Positions 35,658 to 48,104 are shown, counted from the first letter of the stretch. The stretch: 64,000 nt of DNA from Alisma plantago-aquatica (GCA_963693085.1 OY856409.1:236026558-236090557), one strand, 5' to 3'. The notes: a model not told the origin generated them from the sequence alone. Numbers and translations are program-made.

Positions 35658-36539
35658 ATGTTTGGGTCACACGAGGTACATGTTGCTGAGAGTAGTGTCG
35701 CTACACCAGGAGGAGGTGTAAGAAACCAAGAAAGGGAAGAACCTGTACCTAAACCACCCCAGTTCAACCCAGCTGACATGGGGAACCCAGCCTTCGAAGC
35801 CATGTTTGGGCAGTTCATGACTGCCATGACACACATGACTGATAGGATGCCTATAACTGTACCTAGGGCACCTACCCATCCAGAAGGACAAGGATCTGAC
35901 AAGTCGTTTGAACGACTTCGTCGAGTTGGAGCCATAGAGTATGCTGGAACAGCTGACCCAACAGATGCTGACTTGTGGCTAACTGAACTAGAGAAGGCCT
36001 TTAGAATCCTAAACATCCCAGAAGCTGAGAAGGTCAGACATGCTGTGTATCTTCTCAAGGGGAGTGTTGGTCACTGGTGGACCATGGAGGAAGGGAAAAG
36101 GCTAGGTGTGGAGATCGAATGGGAAGTTTTTCGACTGGAATTTATCAATAGATACTTCCCTAAGACATTTCCGGATGAGAAAATCTCTCAGTTTGAGAGG
36201 TTAAGACAAGTACTAATGAACATTAGCAAATACGAGGCTAAGTTCATGGAGTTGTTGCGGTTCTGTCCGCATATGGCAGCTACAGATGAAGAAAGGATTA
36301 GGCGTTTTGAGAAAGGATTAAACGCTGAGTTGACCACCCCTATGTCTGCTCTGGAGAATAGGGAAAGGTTTGCTACCTTCATGGAGTCTATTAGAAGGGT
36401 AGAGAGGTCCGTGTCAGAGAAGAGACAGACAAAAAACAAGAATGCGTACCCCCAGTTGCAAAGATCTTCATCTAAAGGTTTTAAGAAACCGAGGTTTTTT
36501 GTACCTACACCACCACCTAGATTCAGTACCCAGACATAG
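35658..36539 (+). pseudogene. gypsy gag (capsid)
   Basis: From ATG 35658 the 293-codon open part is a Ty3/gypsy gag capsid. A short leader peptide rich in Pro and Met is followed by the retrotrans_gag core from about codon 95: RVGAIEYAGTADPTDADLWL, AVYLLKGSVGHWW, WEVFRLEFINRYFP, then a basic C-terminal part (KRQTKNKN). This protein forms the virus-like particle around the element RNA. TAG at 36537-36539 cuts the frame before the zinc knuckle, which lies downstream in the same frame. The start follows a leader of about 117 nt after the primer-binding site and is the first ATG in this frame before the conserved core. Confidence 0.9.
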
Positions 36540-37711
36540 TGGACGTCAAATAGGGGTAGAAGACAAAGCTTACCTTTAGAAGGAGCTCGTATCTTGGTAT
36601 CTATGTCGGTTACAGGACCACCCAGACCATAACAACTGAACATAAGCTGTTACATATGTGGAAAGATGGGACATCTGATGAAGGATTGCAGAACCAGAGA
36701 AGTGAGTGTAACTCAACCTCAAAGGCAGAGTCAACAAGGATCTCAAAGGCGACAGTTTCCAAGTAACACTAGAGGATGTGGACAAGCATCCCAAGCTGGA
36801 TCATTGGCACCAAGTCATCGAGCACTGAATCAACCACGGGCAACGACAATATTCTATGCAATGAATGCACCTAATGCAGTGATCAACCCTCGGGTTGTGG
36901 CAGGTCAGATGGAGTTGTTTTATTCTGATATGTCTACATCTTGCGTTGTATCTGTTTTAATCGATCCGGGTGCTACACACTCCTTTATCACTCGAAGAGT
37001 GATTCTTGACTGCGACATGAATATAAGTCATAGAGCAGATAGTTTGTTGTTAGAAACTCCTTTAATGGGATCTGCTGTTTTGCAGGAGGTATGTTCTCCC
37101 TGCATCATCTTCTTTTCTGAACACCGCATTCAAGTGGATCTTATACCACTTGAGATGGACAAATTTGATGTAATCCTTGGGATGGATACCTTGGAAAGGT
37201 ATAAGGTTGTTTTGTATTGTGAGTCCAAACAAACTGTGTTCACTGATGATAGTGACACATGGATCTTTCAAGTAGATAGAAAGATTCTACCAACCTATCT
37301 TGTGTCAGCTATGGTTGCTGAGAAGCTGACGAGGCAAGGATGTTATGCATTCTTGGCCCATGTGGTAGATACTACCATGGATAGTCTTAATCCTGCTAAA
37401 GTTCCTATAGTCAAGGAATTTGAAGATGTATTTCCTGAAGAACTTCCAGGTGTACCACCATCTCGAGAGATTGATTTTGAGATTAATCTAATCCCGAATA
37501 CGCAACCTATAGCACAAACACCATATAGGATGGTGCCTGCTGAGATGGCAAAACTTAAGAAGCAGCTGCAAGAGTTGCTTGAGAAGGGTTTCATTCGACC
37601 GAGTACTTCGCCTTGGGGTGCTCCGGTCCTCTTTGTTAAAAAGAAAGATGGGTCAATGAGGTTGTGCATTGATTACATACAATTAAATAAAGTAACAATA
37701 AAGAATAAGTA
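36540..37711 (+). pseudogene. gypsy nucleocapsid knuckle, protease and RT N-terminus
   Basis: The gag frame continues after the TAG at 36537. A TAA at 36630-36632 follows, then a C-X2-C-X4-H-X4-C knuckle ([14 protein letters not shown], from 36648). The aspartic protease reads [12 protein letters not shown] (about 36955-36990), with DPG where most relatives have DSG, and ends near the ILGMDTL block. The RT begins after the conserved [36 protein letters not shown] segment and has [11 protein letters not shown], with Ile in place of the usual Arg in DYR-x-LN. The sequence is then cut at 37711 by LINE-e and resumes in the matching frame at 52549. Confidence 0.9.
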
Positions 37712-37722
37712 ATTATTTTGGA

Positions 37723-38544
37723 ATGGCTTCCCGAGCTCCCGACGGCGTAGGCGGTAAGGCGACGGGGGAGGCGACAGCGTTGCGTCGATAGCCGTCCTCA
37801 GGAGATCTCAAGCCAGTTGGAGGACTACCAGTTGCTGCTACTAGCATTAGATCTGCGGCGACGGTGGATGATAGTCAGGTTCATACTCTGAATCCTCCGC
37901 TTGGATGGGAGATACTAAGGCCTAGAATTTCTGGGAGTCCATCAGATCTGAAGACCGTGGAGGTTGTTTTAGTTGATGGTAAACTTATCTATCCTAAGAA
38001 GGAGGCAGACGAAAATGCAAGCAGATGGAACAAATGTCTCATGGGATACATCATCGACTTCTATCCTAATATCCCGTTGTTGACAAATCATTTTGACTCG
38101 CTCTGGAAAACACATAGCTTCTTTGAAGTATTTGATAGAGGCGATGGTTTCTTCTTAGTCAGGTTTGACGAGCTGGAAGATATGGAGGATGCTTTAAAAG
38201 GGGAATGGTTGGTGAAAGGGAGGCCGATTGTTCTTAAGAAATGGAAACCTGGGGAGGAGTACAATAGAATCGCCTTATCTGATGTTCCTGTATGGGTTGA
38301 TATTTTAAACCTCCCAACTGAACTTTGGGACTGCAGATCCTTTAGTAGGATTGGTTTGCTCCTGGGGAAGCCTGTGAGGATGGATGATGATACTGTTAAC
38401 TTGAGGTGCCTAGATGTTGCCAGGATACAAGTCTTGATGAACAAGGATGTCAATTACCCAAAGAAGATTACGATGAGGAGTGATGCAGGGGAAGAACATA
38501 CTATTTTTCTGGACTATGTGTGGATACCCTACAAATGCTCTAGT
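37723..38544 (+). pseudogene. LINE-e ORF1, 5' half (DUF4283-like)
   Basis: ATG 37723 opens a frame beginning MASRAPDGVGG. A TAG at 37789-37791 interrupts it after 22 codons, and the rest is open to the LARD insertion. A DUF4283-like RNA-binding core is clear: CLMGYIIDFYPNIPLL, FFLVRFDELEDMEDALKGEW, DVPVWVDILNLPTELW and a trailing RIQVLMNKDVNYP. The half ends in YVWIPYKCSSC, the first two Cys of the zinc knuckle. The knuckle is completed by the 3' half at 47547, after the LARD and its CTAGT duplication. A start at 37864 (GTG) would avoid the stop but removes the N-terminus. Confidence 0.85.
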
Positions 38545-41104
38545 TGTGATGGAGTGGACTTTTGGAGTCCTTAATCATCCAATGACATAAGTGAAATTAT
38601 AAGGTTGAATAATATTGAGAGTTCCAAGATTTTGACAAAGTAGGTGTGTTGATGTGATGTTGATATCATGGTTAAGATCTCTCTTTTTATGTCTTTTGAG
38701 GAATTTCATTGAATGGTCTAACAACTGAATTTTGGCACCAGATTCGTGTATAAGGTACCTTGAGTAGTGAGGAAGCTATGGTTAAAATTTGGTGGCAAGT
38801 CGATGCTCCTAGAGGGAGATACGTAGCTTTGAAATCTGTGAAATAATGTATATACGGATGCATGGAGAATAAGCTTTTTTTTGATTAATTATCCAAGTCC
38901 TTATAAGTTTGTTATCACGCATATTTATAGTGGGGGAAAGCCATGCATTGGTCCTCACGTCCAACTCTTCCATCCTTGGATGTCAAATTTGACGTCAAGG
39001 TATTCTCCTACCTTGCCGTTATAGCACATGTAGTGGGGGCTGTTGGAATCGTGGCCAATACACAAACCCACGTCGAGGAAGAAGGGGTTACGTGCAAGGC
39101 TAAGCAGGAAGTTGGTTTGTATTGGAACCGGTTTCCCCCTTTTTACTCCTTGAACGATATGAGAAGCCACCGTAGCAAGGACAACGAGACCGTATCTATG
39201 CCTCGCTGCTTCTCCTTTGCAGCGTGAAGGTGTGCTCAAGGTCCTGGTAGATCTTCTCGCCGAGAGTAGGACTGGACCAGTTCCGTTCTCAAGATAATGG
39301 ATCCATTGGCATGGAGATCCTTCTATCTAAGGCATGGTGCCATCGCGGAAGTAGATCTGGCTGTAGGACCACTGAGCCAATAGGAGGAGACCCGACCACC
39401 AAAAATCTTCCCCTACGGCGACGACGTTCGAGAGTAGGCAGAGGTGGCAATGAGCTTGTAATGGTGGCATCCTGTTGGTTGCAGGTTCCTTGCTGATCTT
39501 CCAGCCATGGTGGGGGTGATGCTCTTCGATGACACCAGGACGACCAGGAGGCATCAAACCTCCTTGAGATGGTCAGGGTTGGCGAGGAGGAGAGCAAACT
39601 GCTCGCCGGAGCAGTCCCTAGCGACGCCGCACTGAGATCCATGGTGCACGTGGGCGCAACACTGGCGTTCGGAGATCGCAAAGAATTAGAAGGAAAACCT
39701 AGAGGGTCATAGCAGAGGTCTGCAATGGCATTACCTAGTGCTCGCCGGAGAAAGAACCCATGGCAGCGTGCTGTCTCGCTCTGCAGCAAGGAGGAGACCT
39801 CCTAACCTATCTTTAGTCGGAGAGTAGCCTCGCGGTGACGCTCAATCAGAAGGACATGTGGACCCTGAGGAAGGGAAGAGATCTGTGCACCGGCGACCAA
39901 GCAATGGAGACGAAGAATGCGGTAGGCGGTGGATGGCGGGCAGCCTCCCGTTCACACGAAGAGAGATCGCTTGCGTCGGCACTGCGTCGAGCGGAAGAAC
40001 AAGGAAGCAAAATAGAAGGGATCAGACCGGGTCCATTAGCTCAAACCAACTGGACCCCAGCAGACCAAGCAAGGAGCCGCGCCCCATCTGGAGGCCACGT
40101 GGCGGACTACCATTGGCTCAGGGAGGTAAATACCCCAAAATCTTACAGATTTTTGATAATTTGTAGAAAATAGCTCGATTATCAGAAAAATACAAGTAAT
40201 ATACCAAAATTCTTAAAAAAATGCGTAGAACAACCTGGAACTATAATATCAGGCTTTTGATGCTCAAATAATAGTGATATCATGAAATATGTGTAATGCT
40301 TGTTTAGTGGATAATAAATAGCAAATGATGACATAAAATTATGGAAACATGTCAGTAAGTCTATAATCATGTTTATAATGCATCGGATGTCATATATGGT
40401 CATGTTGATGCATGCAATTCTGCAATTTGATTAATATGGCTAATTAGGGCTAGTAATCCTAAATAATATGTATTAAATACATGCATGCTCAATAAATGGT
40501 GAAATTTACAGAGTAGGTTTATATCAGTAATTTGAAGCTAATATGTAAATCAGATATCAGTTAGATGCCTATAATTCATGTTATATGAAGAGCACCCTTA
40601 ATACATGGGATGTAACCTTAATATGGTTAATTAAAGTGACATAATGTTAAATATGTCCACATAATAATGTGACACATGAGTATATCCAGTTGATGAACTA
40701 TAATCTGGAATATGATATCAGTGAGATAATCATAAGATAAGAATACAAGTAATGATACACATATCGTAATGAACTAAGAGAAACTCTAATCAACACGATT
40801 AGGGTTAAGATGAGATGTAAGATGATAAGAACCTGATGATAGTTTATGATCTTTCCTTAATCAGGGATGAACAAGGTTAGAGTTGACCTGAGGAATATAT
40901 GATGATTAAGTTTATCTCTTGATCAAGGTATGCCATTACCTCTTACTTGGCTTATTATACAATATGCTTGTGTTATATGGTAGTAAAGACTTGGCATATG
41001 GTATTGATTGAAATGATTGTTCTTGTATGATATGTTGCTCGATTTTCCATAGTTATGTCTATGAACACATGAAACATAAAATAAATGTTCCATTATATGA
41101 AAGC

Positions 41105-41251
41105 ACTAACTCTTTGGTAGTGTGCTTGGAAGTGACCTAACTCTTTGGTAGTGGTCACATTGTACATATGACCTAACTCTTTGGTAGTGGTCTGACCTAA
41201 CTCTTTGGTAGTGGTCACCTTGTACAAATGATCTAACTATTTGGTAGTGAT
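41105..41251. repeat. Tandem CTAACTCTTTGGTAGTG repeats (LARD 5' LTR)
   Basis: Six imperfect copies of a unit with CTAACTCTTTGGTAGTG, often followed by GTCA, lie in 147 bp with variable spacers. The array is 150-300 bp upstream of the TATA-like box, so it could act as an upstream promoter element. It is repeated in the 3' LTR. Confidence 0.8.
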
Positions 41252-41403
41252 CATAAAGGCCTTGATATATAATGGAAAATGTGCTTAAAATATGTGTTCT
41301 CTTTTGTTAATGAATATCCTTGTGCAAGTATATGCTTTTCTTATATTCTTCTGTTACTGCCAAGTATATTAGTTTTATCTTATTGCCAAGATATGATGAG
41401 AGG

Positions 41404-41413
41404 TATATAAAAA
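41404..41413 (+). promoter_or_regulatory. Candidate TATA box of the LARD 5' LTR
   Basis: TATATAAAAA sits upstream of a small inverted repeat (ACAATATTCATGAAATATTGT, about 41438-41458). This is the usual place for the LTR promoter and start of the R region. The same arrangement is in the 3' LTR. It is inferred from sequence alone. Confidence 0.45.
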
Positions 41414-41858
41414 GACACGTAGGCGTACTCAGTACAATATTCATGAAATATTGTGCTGACGTGTACCGCATGTAACCTTTTGTTTAGGTTGTGGTTATGC
41501 TCTTGAAGATCCAGGATAGTTGAGAGTTGTGTGGCGAGCTGATGTACAGGTGGACCTGTTGTCTTAAGATCCTGTTGTTTAGCTGTAGCACATGTATATG
41601 CATAGTTTGCTGTTCAATATGTAATCTCAAATGTTGTAACAATTCATGTTGTAATTATATGTTGAATGGTGAACATGTGTTGTGGTTTGTTTATTGTTCA
41701 TGTATATGTGCTACTGATGGTTTCCTTATGACTTCCTCTGATTTTCTTCTTCTTAGCCTCGTGTGGGATGTTTAAATTGGGATTCTCATTGAGGTGAGGG
41801 TTTCAATTTGGACGTCACACATCAGATTAAGTTTTAGAAAATCCGGGGACGTCACAGG

Positions 41859-41870
41859 TGGTATCAGAGC
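41859..41870 (+). other. Primer-binding site of the LARD-like element
   Basis: TGGTATCAGAGC, the complement of the initiator tRNA-Met 3' end, lies 2 nt after the 5' LTR. It shows that the element can be primed like an autonomous plant LTR retrotransposon although it encodes no enzyme. Confidence 0.92.
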
Positions 41871-44229
41871 ATGAACAATAGCAAAGCCTGACATTTGCTC
41901 ATTATGCAACTTAAAACTAAAGAACCTTGAACCTTAATAATCTTTTAGGGTTAGATTAGTCATCTTTTTGAGACTAGATCTGACCTAGCCTCTAGGTTAG
42001 CACCTAGATGTCTGAGAACTAGGTCTAGACTGGTGCTTGTTGAGTAGCAAGTCCTTAGATGTCGTTCTTTCCTTGTAGTGCAGCGGTATGGGACGTTGCA
42101 CTATTTGGAAATGATGTGCATCAAGGGAAGAGAAACCCTAGACATATTGCGCACGTTGTCTAGAGTAGCTACACTAGTCTACCCCTTGTTCTCACCCTTT
42201 TCATTAGTTTTCATGACACTAGACTCTCTACTATGTGTGGGACACTCGTTTCAGGATTTGGTTTTTGATTCCAAACAGATCGAACCTTGATAGTTTTCTC
42301 TGACACTTGTTTTATCGGAGAAAAACTATATAATATTTTATTATGTATATGTATTACAAAAATGTGTCCCCACACATGTACGAGTAGGATGTGGTCATGC
42401 AACCTAAGTGAAAGTGAATGACATCAGTCTAGAAGAGAGAGTAGTTCTAGATTAGATGTCTAGAGCCTTTTTGGTATATATGATAGATGGAATAGATGAA
42501 ATAAGTTTTGATGATATGATGTAGGTCTTATATAGATGTCATAAGATGGTTATGATGATCTATGTTTGTCTTCGAGGATTCAAGTTCAGTTTTGAGGATT
42601 TGAGATGAGTTTTGATGATGCAAGTATGCTTTCTTTTACGAGATAAGATATGTTAAGTTAAGATAAGGTTGTGAGTCAGCATGAGCCTCAAACTCTTTTA
42701 CGAAGGAGGACCTCTAGTGTTAGGACCAGTTTTGGGGTTAACTCCAGAAAGAGTGAGACCCATTGGGAGAAGGTTGGAGAACCTAAACTCCAAGATATGA
42801 GAATTCTGAGATATGTGATATGATATGTCCTAAACTAGAATACTCCTGGGTGAACGAGTTGAGTTGCTTAATGCATGATTCCTATATTCTTGTTGAACCC
42901 TAGATGTCCTTGGGAGGACCAAACCCTAGAGTCGAAGGGAGGCTGGTGATATGAACATGTGAATAAGAATATGAGTGCCTTACATCTGGGTGAGGGAGAG
43001 AGCCCAAGACCCTGGAGGAGGTAGCTATGTTAGTTTCTGTGAAGCCTCATGCTCGGGTTGGTGGTTCCCACATAGGAATCTAGTGGTGTATATAAAAGGG
43101 TTTTGGGTAAGCATGTTTCATGATTAGAGACCTATGAAGAGTATATCATGTCGTGTTTTGGTTTGTGCTTTGTGGCTAGATCTTATGAAGCTATCTGCCA
43201 GTTCTGATGAGGTAGACCCGGAAACCCTAAACCAAGGAGGGAAGATAAAGTATATGCATATGAGATACTCATAGAGTTGAGTTAGCTCAGAGAAACTGAG
43301 CATGGAACTACCCTTGTGGTATGGGTTAGAGGAACCTCATTGGGACTATATAAAGTTGGATACATGTTTCACGAGCCACTTATATAAGTTTGTTTAGCAC
43401 AACCATGATATAATATATGTAAGATGTGATCTAATCTCGAGACATGATATATAGACATGATATGATGGAAATCTTGAAATGGTTTAATAGATATGAATGC
43501 ATAAACGATTAACCATATACACTAATAATGAAGATAATGTAATATTGTTGGTTAATCTTGTGATGAAATCACTAGTAAATGTTGCAATTTATTATGAACA
43601 ATGAAATAAGATCGTATGAATGAAATATGTTACATGAGGTGTTAATCATAGTGCTAATAAAGATGAAAAACATAGTTGACAACTAGCATAGCATAATGAT
43701 TATGATACCTTGATATGATCTAGATGGATAAAGTGGGTTAACTTTAGTTAACTCCCTCCTAAAGGCATATGTTAATGTTGAACATGTTCTAACAAGTCAT
43801 CTAAACAAAATGTCGATGAAATCTTGATATAATGGGTTAACTTTAGTTAACTTCTTTGGAACATGATAATATGATGTAGAAACCCTAATGCATGGATAAA
43901 GATAAAGATGCAACCCTAACATATGAGATATGTTATGATCTAATCAGAGTTTCTAAACCCTTGTTTGAGCCTTCTATGGAGTGAGGTTTCACCCTTAATG
44001 CTTTTACCTCCTAATAGTGCTTTGGATATATGGTTCTAGGTAACCTTTGCGGATATGATACACATAGAATAGTGCCCACATGTGGATGAAGGCAAGATAA
44101 GTTTTTCCCTGGAAGCAGGAGTATGGTTTACTTTCGAGGACGAAAGTTCTTTTAAGATGTATATGATGTGATGGATTGGTTTTTCTGGCTTAATTCCGAG
44201 GACGAAATTTATTTTTAAGGTGTGTATGC
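41871..44229 (+). other. Non-coding interior of the LARD-like element
   Basis: About 2.36 kb lies between the primer site and the 3' LTR. No gag, protease, RT, integrase or RNase H motif was found on either strand, and the open frames are short. GTTAACTTTAGTTAACT occurs twice (near 43736 and 43833). The interior presumably holds packaging signals in place of genes. Confidence 0.8.
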
Positions 44230-44247
44230 TGTGATGGAGTGGAATTT
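44133..44247 (+). repeat. Duplicated polypurine-tract/LTR junction in the LARD
   Basis: CGAGGACGAAAGTTCTTTTA followed by TGTGATGGATTGG (44135-44179) repeats, about 62 bp upstream, the genuine junction CGAGGACGAAATTTATTTTT followed by TGTGATGGAGTGG (from 44197). The duplicate therefore contains a pseudo-start of the LTR at 44167, 63 bp before the true one at 44230. Confidence 0.7.
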
Positions 44248-46789
44248 TGGAGTCCTTAATCATCCAATGACATAAGTGAAATTATAAGGTTGAATAATAT
44301 TGAGAGTTCCAAGATTTTGACAAAGTAGGTGTGTTGATGTGATGTTGATATCATGGTTAAGATCTCTCTTTTTATGTCTTTTGAGGAATTTCATTGAATG
44401 GTCTAACAACTGAATTTTGGCACCAAATTCATGTATAAGGTACCTTGAGTAGTGAGGAAGCTATGGTTAAAATTTGGTGGCAAGTCGATGCTCCTAGAGG
44501 GAGATACGTAGCTTTGAAATCTGTGAAATAATGTATATACGGATGCATGGAGAATAAGCTTTTTTTTGATTAATTATCCAAGTCCTTATAAGTTTGTTAT
44601 CACGCATCTTTATAGTGGGGGAAAGCCATGCATTGGTCCTCACGTCCAACTCTTCCATCCTTGGATGTCAAATTTGACGTCAAGGTATTCTCCTACCTTG
44701 CCGTTATAGCACATGTAGTGGGGGCTGTTGGAATCGTGGCCAATACACGAACCCACATCGAGGAAGAAGGGGTTACGTGCAAGGCTAAGCAGGCAGTTGG
44801 TTTGTATTGGAACCGGTTTCCCCCTTTTTACTCCTTGAACGATATGACAAGCCACCGTAGCAAGGACAACGAGACCATATCTATGCCTCGCTGCTTCTCC
44901 TTTGCAGCGTGAAGGAGTGCTCAAGGTCCTGGTAGATCTTCTCGCCGAGAGTAGGACTGGACCAGTTCCGTTCTCAAGATAACGGATCCATTGGCATGGA
45001 GATCCTTCTATCTAAGGCATGGTGCCATCGCGGAAGTAGATCTGGATGCAGGACCACTGAGCCAATAGGAGGAGACCCGACCACCAAAAATCTTCCCCTA
45101 TGGAGACGGCGTTTGAGAGTAGGCAGAGGCGACAATGAGCTTGTAATGGTGGCATCCTGTTGGTTGCAGGTTCCTTGCTGATCTTCCAGCCATGGTGGGG
45201 GTGATACTCTTCGATGACACCAGGACGACCAGGAGGCATCAAACCTCCTTGAGATGGTCAGGGTTGGCGAGGAGGAGAGCAAACTGCTCGCCGGAGCAGT
45301 CCCTAGAGACGCCGCACTGAGATCCATGGTGCACATGGGCGCAACACTAGCGTTCGGAGATCGCAAAGAATTAGAAGGAAAACCTAGAGGGTCAGAGCAG
45401 AGGTCTGCAATGGCATTACCTAGTGCTCGCCGGAGAAAGAACCCATGGCAGCGTGCTGTCTCGCTCTGCAGCAAGGAGGAGACCTCCTAACCTATCTTTA
45501 GTCGGAGAGCAGCCTCACGGCGGCACTCAATTGGAAGGACCTGTGGACCCTGAGGAAGGGAAGAGATCTGTGCACCGGCGCCCAAGCGATGGAGACGAAG
45601 AATGCGGTAGGCGGTGGACGGCGGGCAGCCTCCCGTTCACACGAAGAGAGATCACTTGCGTCGGCACTGCGTTGAGCGGAAGAACAAGGAAGCGGAATAG
45701 AAGGGATCAGACCGGGTCCATTAGCTCAAACTAGCTGGACCCCAGCAGACCAAGCAAGGAGCCACGCCCCATCTGAAGGCCACGTGGCGGACTACCATTG
45801 GCTCAGGGAGGTAAATACCCCAAAATCTTACAGATCTTTGATAATTTGTAGAAAATAGCTCGATTATCAGAAAAATACAAGTAATATACCAAAATTCTCA
45901 GAAAAATGCGTAGAACAACCTGGAACTATAATATCAGGCTTTTGATGCTCAAATAATAGTGATATCATGAAAGATGTGTAATGCTTGTTTAGTGGATAAT
46001 AAATAGCAAATGATGACATAAAATTATGGAAACATGTCAGTAAGTATATAATCATGTTTATAATGCATCGGATGTCATATATGGTCATGTTGATGCATGA
46101 AATTCTATAATTTGATTAATATGGCTAATTAGGGCTAGTAATCCTAAATAATATGTATTAAATACATGCATGCTCAATAAATGGTGAAATTTACAGAGTA
46201 AGTTTATATCAGTAATTTGAAGCTAATATGTAAATCAGATATCAGTTAGATGCCTATAATTCATGTTATATGAAGAGCACCCTTAATACATGGGATGTAA
46301 CCTTAATATGGTTAATTAAAGTGACATAATGTTAAATATGTCCACATAATAATGTGACACATGAGTATATCCAGTTGATGAACTATAATCTGGAATATGA
46401 CATCAGTGAGATAATCATAAGATAAGAATACAAGTAATGATACACATATCGTAATGAACTAAGAGAAACTCTAATCAACACGATTAGGGTTAAGATGAGA
46501 TGTAAGATGATAAGAACCTGATGATAGTTTATGATCTTGCCTTAATCAGGGATGAACAAGGTTAGAGTTGACCTGAGGAATATATGATGATTAAGTTTAT
46601 CTCTTGATCAAGGTACGCCATTACCTCTTACTTGGCTTATTATACAATATGCTTGTGTTATATGGTAGTAAAGACTTGGCATATGGTATTGATTGAAATG
46701 ATTGTTCTTGTATGATATGTTGCTCGATTTTCCATAGTTATGTCTATGAACACATGAAACATAAAATAACTGTTCCATTATATGAAAGC

Positions 46790-46936
46790 ACTAACTCTTT
46801 GGTAGTGTGCTTGGAAGTGACCTAACTCTTTGGTAGTGGTCACATTGTACATATGACCTAACTCTTTGGTAGTGGTATGACCTAACTCTTTGGTAGTGGT
46901 CACCTTGTACAAATGATCTAACTCTTTGGTAGTGAT
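46790..46936. repeat. Tandem CTAACTCTTTGGTAGTG repeats (LARD 3' LTR)
   Basis: Counterpart of the array at 41105-41251. The last unit here reads AACTCTTTGG where the 5' copy has AACTATTTGG, so the 3' LTR keeps the more regular unit. Confidence 0.8.
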
Positions 46937-47088
46937 AATAAAGGCCTTGATATATAATGGAAAATGTGCTTAAAATATGTATTCTCTTTTGTTAATGAAT
47001 ATCCTTGTGCAAGTATATGCTTTTATTATATTCTTCTGTTACTGCCAAGTATATTAGTTTTATCTTATTGCCAAGATATGATGAGAGG

Positions 47089-47098
47089 TATATAAAAA
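47089..47098 (+). promoter_or_regulatory. Candidate TATA box of the LARD 3' LTR
   Basis: TATATAAAAA at the position equivalent to 41404. A 3' LTR promoter could drive transcription outward into LINE-e ORF1 and ORF2. Confidence 0.4.
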
Positions 47099-47546
47099 GA
47101 CACGTAGGCGTACTCAGTACAATATTCATAAAATATTGTGCTGACGTGTACCGCATGTAACCTTTTGTTTAGGTTGTGGTTATGCTCTTGAAGATCCAGG
47201 ATAGTTGAGAGTTGTGTGGCGAGCTGATGTACAAGTGGACCTGTTGTCTTATGATCTTGTTGTTTAGCTGTAGCACATGTATATGTATAGTTTGCTGTTC
47301 AATATGTAATCTCAAATGTTGTAACAATTCATGTTGTAATTATATGTTGAATGGTGAACATGTGTTGTGGTTTTTTTATTGTTCATGTATATGTGCTACT
47401 GATGGTTTCCTTATGACTTCCTATGATTTTCTTCTTCTTAGCCTCGTGTGGGATGCTTAAATTGGGATTCTCGCTGAGGTGAGGGTTTCAATTTGGACGT
47501 CACACATCAGATTAAGTTTTATAAAATCCGGGGATGTCACACTAGT

Positions 47547-48104
47547 TGTGGATGTTTGGGGCATGGTGAGTGTCTGATGAAACAGCCTGCCAGGTATTTT
47601 AGTCTGAATGTTAATGTTAATCAAAGGAAGGTTTGGGAAGTTAGGAAAAAGTCTGCAGATGAAGTGCTTGACAAAAGTCCTGTGGTGTAGTTGAATGGTA
47701 ATTCTCAGTATGTGATTGAAGAAATAACTGATGCAGCCGAAATCTTTAAGGGGAAGATGATAGCTGAACTGGATGAAGAAATTTCTGAAGATGTGGCCTT
47801 GTCCAAATTAGTTAATGAAGTATTTGATGCCAGGAGCAATTCCTCTGTCCCTTCGATGCCTGTGGCGGCTCAGATGTGTTCTAATGTTTCTCCATATAGT
47901 TCAAATTTTGCTAAGTATGTAGCTGAACCAAATGACAGAAGAAGGAACATATTTCCTCCTGACCTTCAAGTTAAATATAGTACTGGAATTTTTCATAGGA
48001 TTGCAGAGGCAAATTTCTCTCCGATCTTGGCTCAAGTGGAGGAGCTGCATGTTATTTCTGATGATGCTGAGGCTGACAGCTCAACAACCAAGCTATCCAA
48101 ATGA
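47547..48104 (+). pseudogene. LINE-e ORF1, 3' half (zinc-knuckle end and acidic tail)
   Basis: The frame resumes after the LARD with GCLGHGECLMKQPARYF, which completes the knuckle begun at 38544 (C-X2-C-X4-H-X4-C overall, with one CTAGT copy counted). A stop at 47688-47690 interrupts it. The following 137 codons are acidic and polar (IAELDEEISEDVALSKLV), a typical ORF1 tail. The final TGA at 48102-48104 overlaps the ORF2 ATG as ATGA (48101-48104), exactly as in LINE-d. Confidence 0.8.

Larger units (their letters stand above)
38545..41856 (+). repeat. 5' LTR of the LARD-like element
   Basis: This 3312-bp LTR begins TGTGATGGAGTGG and ends GACGTCACA. About 38940-40090 is clearly GC-richer than the rest and carries overlapping open frames on both strands without recognised domains. 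From 40150 on it is AT-rich. A TATA-like TATATAAAAA lies at 41404, about 450 bp before the LTR end, and five to six copies of a CTAACTCTTTGGTAGTG unit precede it. Confidence 0.92.
38545..47541 (+). mobile_element. LARD-like non-autonomous LTR retrotransposon in LINE-e ORF1
   Basis: An 8997-bp element has two 3312-bp LTRs (38545-41856 and 44230-47541) that start TGTGATGG and end GTCACA. It is flanked by perfect CTAGT (38540-38544, 47542-47546). A canonical tRNA-Met primer site follows the 5' LTR. The 2.4-kb interior has no gag or pol, so it depends on another element's proteins. A CGAGGACGAAATTT motif before the 3' LTR recalls the 3' end of Tekay-type gypsy elements, which suggests its origin. 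The LTRs differ by roughly 2% by eye and have identical length; it is the youngest LTR element here. Confidence 0.93.
44230..47541 (+). repeat. 3' LTR of the LARD-like element
   Basis: Same length (3312 bp) and layout as the 5' LTR at a constant offset of 5685 bp, with few or only mutually compensating indels. Differences are mostly single substitutions, many of them C/T or G/A, roughly 2% by eye and denser in the GC-rich part around 45040-45750. It ends GGATGTCACA before the CTAGT duplication. Confidence 0.92.

Noticed and set aside
39289..39789. 166-codon minus-strand open frame in the LARD LTR, also at 44974-45474
   Set aside because: It is in a GC-rich LTR region, kept in both LTRs simply because they are near-identical; several opposing frames are equally open and no domain is seen.
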